Source: Litoditis marina (lineage: Eukaryota > Nematoda > Chromadorea > Rhabditida > Rhabditidae). Taken from it: a DNA stretch of 64,000 bases. Made by a program: the position numbers and the translations under genes. This document shows positions 58,301 to 64,000 of this stretch, piece by piece. Location: NCBI GenBank assembly GCA_964036275.1, contig OZ038437.1, forward strand, positions 20,136,052 through 20,200,051, written 5' to 3'. The stretch's first letter is position 1, and each line of letters opens with the position of its first letter. The notes below the pieces were generated by a model. That model searched no databases, was not told where the DNA came from, and was given only the letters and a program-made list of their open reading frames with translations.

Positions 58301-59923
58301 TTTTCAATGTTTTGAATTTGGAGGGTTGCTGAAAAGTCTTAGATTGTGGAGTGTCTCATGCTATCACGAAGAAATAGATGAAAACATTGAAAAAAGTCAT
58401 TTCTCTCTAAATATGTTTTTATTCATACTCAAGTTACAGCTTGTTCTGGAAACGTTTCTCTTTCAGATACTCGCGGATTTGGAGGGTGAAACAGAGCACT
58501 TCAAGCAAAGGTGGACTGAACTTCAAGAAAAATACAACAGACTCGAGCAACTTGTGAGTTGCAACGGGTGACGAGACGAAGCAAAGCATGAAGTTTGGAT
58601 CTGACATTACATTTGTCAATTATTCTAAGCCTTCCATATAAAAAACGTTAGATATGGGTTTTTCCGGCTGTAAATCACCTAACAACAGTAGTTTTCGGGA
58701 AAATTGAAAGAAAAAATCAAGTCGATGTGGACTGCGAACAAATGTAAAATCGAAGCGAATTATTTCAGAACGAAAATCTACACAATGATATCCAATCTTC
58801 GAAAGTTGAGAGCGAAATGCAAAGAGAACAGGCAAGGACCTTTTTTTGGATTCAAACGTAACATGTCCCCAGCGACTGATAATATTTGAAAGTTTCAAAT
58901 GTGTATGGCAGTTCACATCTAAAAGAATTTTCAGTTTGAGAATGAGAAAAAAGAAATGGTCAGTGAGAAAAACGAAGCTCAAGAACAATTGAACCGAATT
59001 TCCGGAAAGTTTGCGAGAATCAATCATGAACTGAGGGAAATGAAGAGAAAATGGATGGAAGTCCGTGCAACAGACGGTTTCGAGTCGAAGGAAAAGGTAT
59101 GCGAAACAACAAAGCAAATCATTCTTGCATAAATTGGTTGGTTTTTATTGCCAACCTAAAACTACGGTGTGTGTGTCATAGTCTGTTCCTGTAACGTTTA
59201 CGACACGGTTTTTAATTCCTGCAAATCTTGCTAGGGAACAACAACGTTTTTACCGTAACGCAACTAGTCTAGGTTATTTGGTTTTTCTGTCAATAGCGAC
59301 ATACAGCTATTTATGATGAACTGGTGAGTAGTTTTGTCGCAACACTTTATCACACTCGAGTTTCTTTAAAGCGACATTGCACTTTTTGGGGTTTACGACG
59401 AGAGCTTTCAGTTTTGTTCACTTTGTAACACGAAAAGAGTATAGTGATTAGTATTTTTGATTATCTTGAATACCTTATCATTTTTTAGGCTTTTGATGAG
59501 TCGAACGACACCGCACGTGACGAGTGTATTCTGAAGTTTGAAATGGATTCGTTCCAGCTACTTTTCAATGAAACTCAAATGGTACGTCATTGAGTTTTCA
59601 CTGGGATAATTTCACAGATTTAAATGCTGAGTGCCTTCAATGGAACTGTTTTTTTTTTCTGAGCGAAATTGAAACGACAATTTTAAACAGTTTAATAGTG
59701 ATCATAAACATACTTAACCTTATTGTTCCAGAAAATTTCCGAGTTGGGTAAGAAGAGTTTCTCCACGCGAAATAATAAGTTGAGAAAGGAACTGAACCAG
59801 AAGATTTCTCCCGCCACCGAAATTTCATGTGAAGTTGAAGACGAAGTTGTGACCGTTTTGAAAAGGGAAGGAGAAAAACTACAGGTCGAACTTAAATTCT
59901 CTCCCTATTTCCAAAACCAGTAG
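52382..59923 (+). CDS. Coiled-coil gene body (gene 2), 3' ten exons
   Basis: Exons 52382-52453, 52769-52927, 53139-53210, 53338-53487, 58039-58110, 58467-58553, 58769-58831, 58935-59096, 59489-59581 and 59732-59923 total 1122 nt (373 residues plus stop), all in phase 0. Heptad-rich throughout (LKSKNQQEEKRCMQ, LEGETEHFKQRWTELQEKYN, EMVSEKNEAQEQLNRISGKF), ending EKLQVELKFSPYFQNQ. Exon 53338 lacks an AG acceptor but skipping it keeps frame. The intron after 58831 has a GC donor (GCAAGG). The intron after 53487 carries a 4.1 kb insertion. With contig C reversed, the 5' exons are 27993-26756. Likely a cytoplasmic scaffold or TRIM-like protein, by inference only. Confidence 0.78.
53535..57680. mobile_element. 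4.1 kb insertion in a coiled-coil gene intron
   Basis: The equivalent intron in contig C passes directly from ...GAGTTACATATGTCC to TGTAAACGATTGG. Here ~4.1 kb intervenes. GC-rich blocks near both ends (53753-53826 and 57600-57677) share CCCGCGGG words and end alike (AAAGTTGTGGATAC), as direct, not inverted, repeats. A TGCCAGAAA/GCCATGGGCA word pair also recurs. The interior includes short exon-like patches (about 55755-55890 before a GTAAGA) and repeated AGAGAAATTTC/CAGGG stretches at 56460-57120. No transposase or RT recognised; class unknown. Confidence 0.6.
57037..57086. repeat. Near-perfect 50 bp palindrome
   Basis: Two 20 bp perfectly complementary arms (57037-57056 and 57067-57086, CCCTGTTTTAGCAGGGGCCA and mirror) with a 10 bp centre that contains the self-complementary ACCGCGGT. 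Can form a cruciform or long hairpin. Inside the 4.1 kb insertion. Confidence 0.9.
57785..57885. repeat. ~125 bp interspersed repeat, reverse member
   Basis: Reverse-oriented member of the family at 31855 and 39530, equivalent to 49485-49580 in the paired copy of this intron, so it predates duplication of the coiled-coil gene. A short AATAAT run at 57897-57925 follows only in this copy. Confidence 0.65.
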
Positions 59924-60268
59924 TGCCCAAACTGAACTAAGGCACGTAAACAGTCATCATTTTCCTAACAAGGGGATGGCCTCATCAATATCGTCCAGAT
60001 CTATGCTCTGGTCGCGATGACCGGAATATGTTCATCATATATACACTGTAGCCCAGTAGGTTGTTATCATCGATGAACTTTCTTAATAATGCCATCACGG
60101 CTTTCAAACTCAATGTGTGATTTAGGAACACTTGAACTCAGCGAGTGTGTGTTCTTTCTCTGCTTCTCTTCCTCTTTAAATTTATAAGCTATGAACATTA
60201 CCTCGTTTCAGACTGTTTTAGAAGATCTGTTGTCCATAGAAACTGAATTTCCATCAGCATCTTCGAAT

Positions 60269-60475
60269 CTACGAAACGACCACGGAGATGCGAACCTCCT
60301 CGATTGACTGTGAATACCGACTCACACGATGATGATATGTGATGTGTTTTGTACCTTTTTGTTCTGGGATAGAAATTGGGTTTTTCTTCGAGTTCGATGT
60401 AAATTCGCAGTCATTTTCCTGGCAAATCTTCGTAGTATTCAGAACCTCGAAAGAAACTGTAGGAAACAAGAACAA
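60269..60475 (-). other. Conserved exon-like frame at the unit border, copy 4
   Basis: Counterpart of 46989-47204. It keeps VLNTTKICQENDCEFTSNSK and the YHHRVSRYSQSIEEVRISV run in one open frame. Unknown. Confidence 0.35.
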
Positions 60476-61319
60476 TTCCTTGCAAAAAATGTCTCACAAT
60501 GACTAAAATGATTTGCCCTAGTGTGAGAGTTAAGACCGTTTTTTTTTCTTTTCTATTTTTCATTGTAACAATGTCTCATTTCAATGTACCTTTTCCAAAG
60601 TTCAATGTAATATTGTTCCGATGCATTTGATCCACCCATTCATACCACAGTTTTAAACGTAAAAAATTAATTCTTTAGTTCAAAAGGTGTAATAGAATAG
60701 AATAGAGGAGAATGTCACGTGTTAATAGAATAGAATAGAGGAGAATGTCACGTGTTCGTCCCTAGTAACATTGTGGCACCCCAATTATGTGATAATTAAA
60801 ATCGCTTTCGTTCTTTCCAATGTCCTCGCTGAGAATCACAGAAGTGACGTGGTTATTGTCCTAAGCTTCGCTTAGCGAGAGTGGTGCCTCAGCCAAAATG
60901 AAACTAGTTGTGGAATAAGTGCGGGGTCAGTTGATGAGAGAAGTGTTGTCAGATAGGGTTTATCAAACGATGAGAATAGACATTAAAAGTGGAGTCGTGG
61001 GGTCGGAACCGAGCGCGATGCGTCGCAAAACCCTCTCTGCCCTTGCTTGTGTCTTGTCGGGGGCGGTGCCTGGAAGTAAAACATAAGTCTGCGAACAACT
61101 GTATTGATCACAGGAACTTCTAGATCATTTCTAAGTCAGAAGAGGGACAGAGGGAGTTTATCAACTAGGTTACCTGAGTTACCGGTCAATATAAGTGATC
61201 GGTTATGAACCATCACCTACAACTTGAATACTCTAACTGTCCCTAGTTCATCTGTTTATTAGTTTGCTTTCTTCATTCTAAGTGTTCATGTTAGGAGAAA
61301 TGACAACATAGGTGAAAAG

Positions 61320-61990
61320 TACTAGACCATAGTTATTAGAGGCTTTATCTAGAGGACAAATGACAAAGCTACTCTGTGAATCAATAGTTGCTGTATCGAT
61401 TTGAATTATAGGTTGGTAACGTTTTTCATTGAAATATGGACCAACGAATTTATTTATCTCTGAATGTTTTGAAAAGATAATCATCAAAATTGCGATTAAT
61501 CGTATAATTAGCTTTTAAAGAATAAATAACCGTGTGAAAACTTTCTTCAAAACTGTCAGCTAATATCTGTTTACCGATTAGGGGGGTAGTTCTTAACTTA
61601 GTACCTTTTCGCATTATAGTTTTTAGGTTGATATTTTCAACAATATTCAATTCGCCCGTAACTATGTGATCATGGTGAGGATCCTTAAACTGAAGGTGTT
61701 CGTTACAACAACAATCATACTCAATCATTTTAACTTTATCTTTATTAGAGACATTCTTCAGTAGTTTAGTATAACTGAAAATTCTAGAAGAGCAAGGTGG
61801 ATTCAACTTGAGAATAGGCCTATAGAGTAGATATTTGAAACTGGGATCTTTTTCAAGGATATTGAAAAGATTTATTGTATCTCTACTATGAATGAATGAA
61901 TTTATTACGCAAACGAAGCGTGTGATAAGATAGATTGATAAAATGGAAAACATTGTTGAGATTGCAAAGACAGTATGGTATGGTTGAAAC
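61320..61990 (-). pseudogene. Penelope-like element fragment, copy 4
   Basis: The best-preserved frame among the unit copies: CCNEHLQFKDPHHDHIVTGE through ANYTINRNFDDYLFKTFRDK in one 167-residue frame, then FVICPLDKASNNY in another. The empty target for the 258 bp insert (GTACTAGACCATAG) is at 61319. No RT. Confidence 0.7.
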
Positions 61991-62784
61991 GCGGAAAGAT
62001 ATTACAACAAATTGGAGGCAAATCTACACGGAAGCGAAAACATAGGTAATTAGTAAAAAGTGGGGGAACCAACAAATGTGTGAGTTGTGTTCGGTTCGAC
62101 TCGATATCAGCAAAAAGTGAACGATAAGAATTTCTGTGATACTGTAGCAGAAATATTCTGCAAAAATAGAACAATACAAATGTTGCACAATGGTTCACGA
62201 AGCCCGCATGATATTGCAGAAATTGCCGAAGGGTTTTTCATGTGTACTTTCACGACATGCGTGCGTTGTGAACTATTGTGCAACATTTGTATCGTTCTAT
62301 CTTTGCAGAATACTTCTGCTACAGTATCACAGCAATTCGTATCGTTCACTTTTTGATGATATCGAGGTCGAACCAAACACAACTCACACATTTGTTGGTT
62401 TTCCCACCCTTTACTAATTGTCCTTTTTTTGCTAGTTGTACTCCTACAACTTCATATTTTGCCTATTCACAGAGTGGGATCGGGTGAACTCATTATATAT
62501 CTATGGAAATCTCAGTTTTGTGTGTGCACGAAGCCGAATACAAACCATAAAATTGCTGGTGTTGTAATATAATGCAGATTGCTGGCCCTGTGACTATCAA
62601 CAGTTGAACAAAAACGCTAAACGTTCCGATTGACATGTACACCGCTTTTGGCGGCGATAAGCGAACGGGATTGGCGCCATTGATAAATCTACAATTAGAG
62701 ACACCAACTCACTTACAATATAGCCATTATTTCCAATACCACATCAAAAACCTTCATGTTGAAACTTTCTTGCTTTTCGCTCCA

Positions 62785-63510
62785 GCGTCAATTAGCACAC
62801 GCGTCTGGCGCCAGAACGAAACGACGTTTTCTAGGTTTTTGAGCTACCAGTACACACTACATGTGTCAATTACTGAATGGAGCAATATTCAAACTATTCA
62901 ATTGTCAGTTTCGTGTGTTTCTGTTTTGGCGCCATTTGGCGTCTGTTCCGAGCCGGAAGATAAAATTCAATTTTGAGTTTGTGAATCTATATTTCACATT
63001 GAAATATTCAATATCTGTTAACTTGAAACAGTTTGATTGACGATAACTGATATTTTTCCAACTTTGGCGCCAATTGGCGCAAGCGCACATTTCCAACAAA
63101 ACTTTTTTGATTTTCAGATTGAGCATCTTACTTGCCATGTGATAATTATTGAGTGTACCGGATTTCAGACGATTCCATTGACGCTGTCGTGAGTTTGGAT
63201 TTTAGCGCCATCTGGCGCCTGGTCCGAGCGCCAGAAGAAAAGTTTTGGAAAAAGACTTTAACAGTTTTCACCAAATTATTCAGTTTCTATTAGTGTTTAA
63301 CATTTTAGTTGACGATAAATAGTGTTTTGCCGTTTTCGGCGCCTATTGGCGCTCGCGCCCGGCGCCAATGAGGAGCTATACATCTCATATCTGGCGCGAC
63401 GGGCTAAATTTTGCATTAGAACTCATGTTTCAAATTTCAGCTAAATCGGTTCAATAGTTCTTCCAATAGTCGTTTTTGGCGCCTAGTGGCGCCCGCGCCC
63501 GGCGCCAAAG
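62785..63510 (+). repeat. GGCGCC-motif tandem array, copy 4 (six monomers)
   Basis: GGCGCC boxes near 62805, 62926, 63064, 63202, 63337 and 63475 (spacing 121, 138, 138, 135 and 138). Copies 1 and 2 have about three, so ~530 bp of monomers are present only here. The frames across it are repeat translations. Confidence 0.85.
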
Positions 63511-64000
63511 ATCAGATATACATTTAATACTTGGCGCGACTAGCTAACTTTGGCCATAGAATAGATGTTTTAAATTTCAGCCAATTGGTTCAGTTTTTTC
63601 ACTACGATGCGGACAGAATTCCGTGAGGGAGGAGGGACGAGGGACAAGGGACGAATTACGGCGGAACTTTTCAACAACGACACGAAACCATAACTCAGGC
63701 GAAAACAATCCGATTTGGCTGAAATTTTCACACAATGTTCAATCCGTGATTCTCTAACGTTCTCTTTTTTTAGTTTTCAAAAAATGATTATATTCGAAGC
63801 TTTTTGTTAATTGAAAGGTAAAAACGAGTCCACAATGGTAAAACCAAAGACAACTCACGCAGAGCGCTTCGCGCTATGCGCGATATACAGTACAAGAATG
63901 GATAATATGGCAATAGTTACATCGTAAACAGTCAGTCAATACAGTACATATGTCACAATATTATGTTATTTTCCGTTTTAGCCCAGCAACTGAAAATGGC

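Larger units (their letters stand above)
60394..64000 (+). repeat. Repeat unit, copy 4 (runs off the window)
   Basis: Same order as copies 1 and 2 but without the 258 bp insert. Penelope fragment (minus) about 61320-61990, foldback 62048-62419, and an expanded GGCGCC array 62785-63510. At the right edge the sequence enters the LINE tail. A 31 bp direct duplication (TAGAATAGAATAGAGGAGAATGTCACGTGTT) lies at about 60695-60755. Confidence 0.88.

Overview
The window is nuclear DNA from a nematode, most likely Caenorhabditis or a close relative. The evidence is many small exons joined by short AT-rich introns ending in TTTCAG-like acceptors, a TAK1-type kinase, an SLC17-type transporter tail, a ShKT-domain secreted protein, Penelope-like and LINE retroelements, and many TA- or TTAA-targeted inverted-repeat elements. 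The species cannot be named from the sequence. There is no sign of bacterial or viral origin.

Three gaps of exactly 200 N (2597-2796, 26504-26703, 52114-52313) divide the window into contigs A (1-2596), B (2797-26503), C (26704-52113) and D (52314-64000). Contig A is a decayed Penelope-like element on the minus strand. Contig B starts inside a duplicate of the last exon of a TAK1-like kinase. It then carries a ~5.4 kb repeat unit (copy 1), the kinase gene itself (8575-18245, with a 6.4 kb TA-flanked inverted-repeat element in one intron), the repeat unit again (copy 2, 18138-23508), a 5'-truncated SLC17 transporter tail, and the first codons of a cysteine-rich/coiled-coil gene.

Contig C holds, on its minus strand, the 5' exons of one cysteine-rich/coiled-coil gene (26756-27993) and a 5'-truncated SLC17 gene (30286-32626). 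On the plus strand it has an unrecognised ten-exon gene (33581-40141) and a secreted ShKT gene (42419-43801). It ends with repeat-unit copy 3 (inverted) and the body of a second coiled-coil gene (47541-51928, minus). Contig D holds the 3' body of a coiled-coil gene (52382-59923, plus) and repeat-unit copy 4.

The main structural conclusion is that contig C is probably in the wrong orientation. As given, both of its ends form large inverted repeats with B and D and split two coiled-coil genes. If C is reversed, the 5' exon at the end of B leads into the body in C, the 5' exons in C lead into the body at the start of D, and the region becomes a head-to-tail tandem array.

The repeat unit is a patchwork of a Penelope fragment, a foldback element, a ~138 bp GGCGCC-motif tandem array, a LINE 3' end, a coiled-coil gene fragment and an antisense SLC17 exon. 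Its four copies differ by datable insertions and deletions. The least familiar features are the ten-exon gene, several of whose splice acceptors are preceded by degenerate copies of themselves, the composite foldback/138 bp array element, and the cysteine-rich/coiled-coil gene family.
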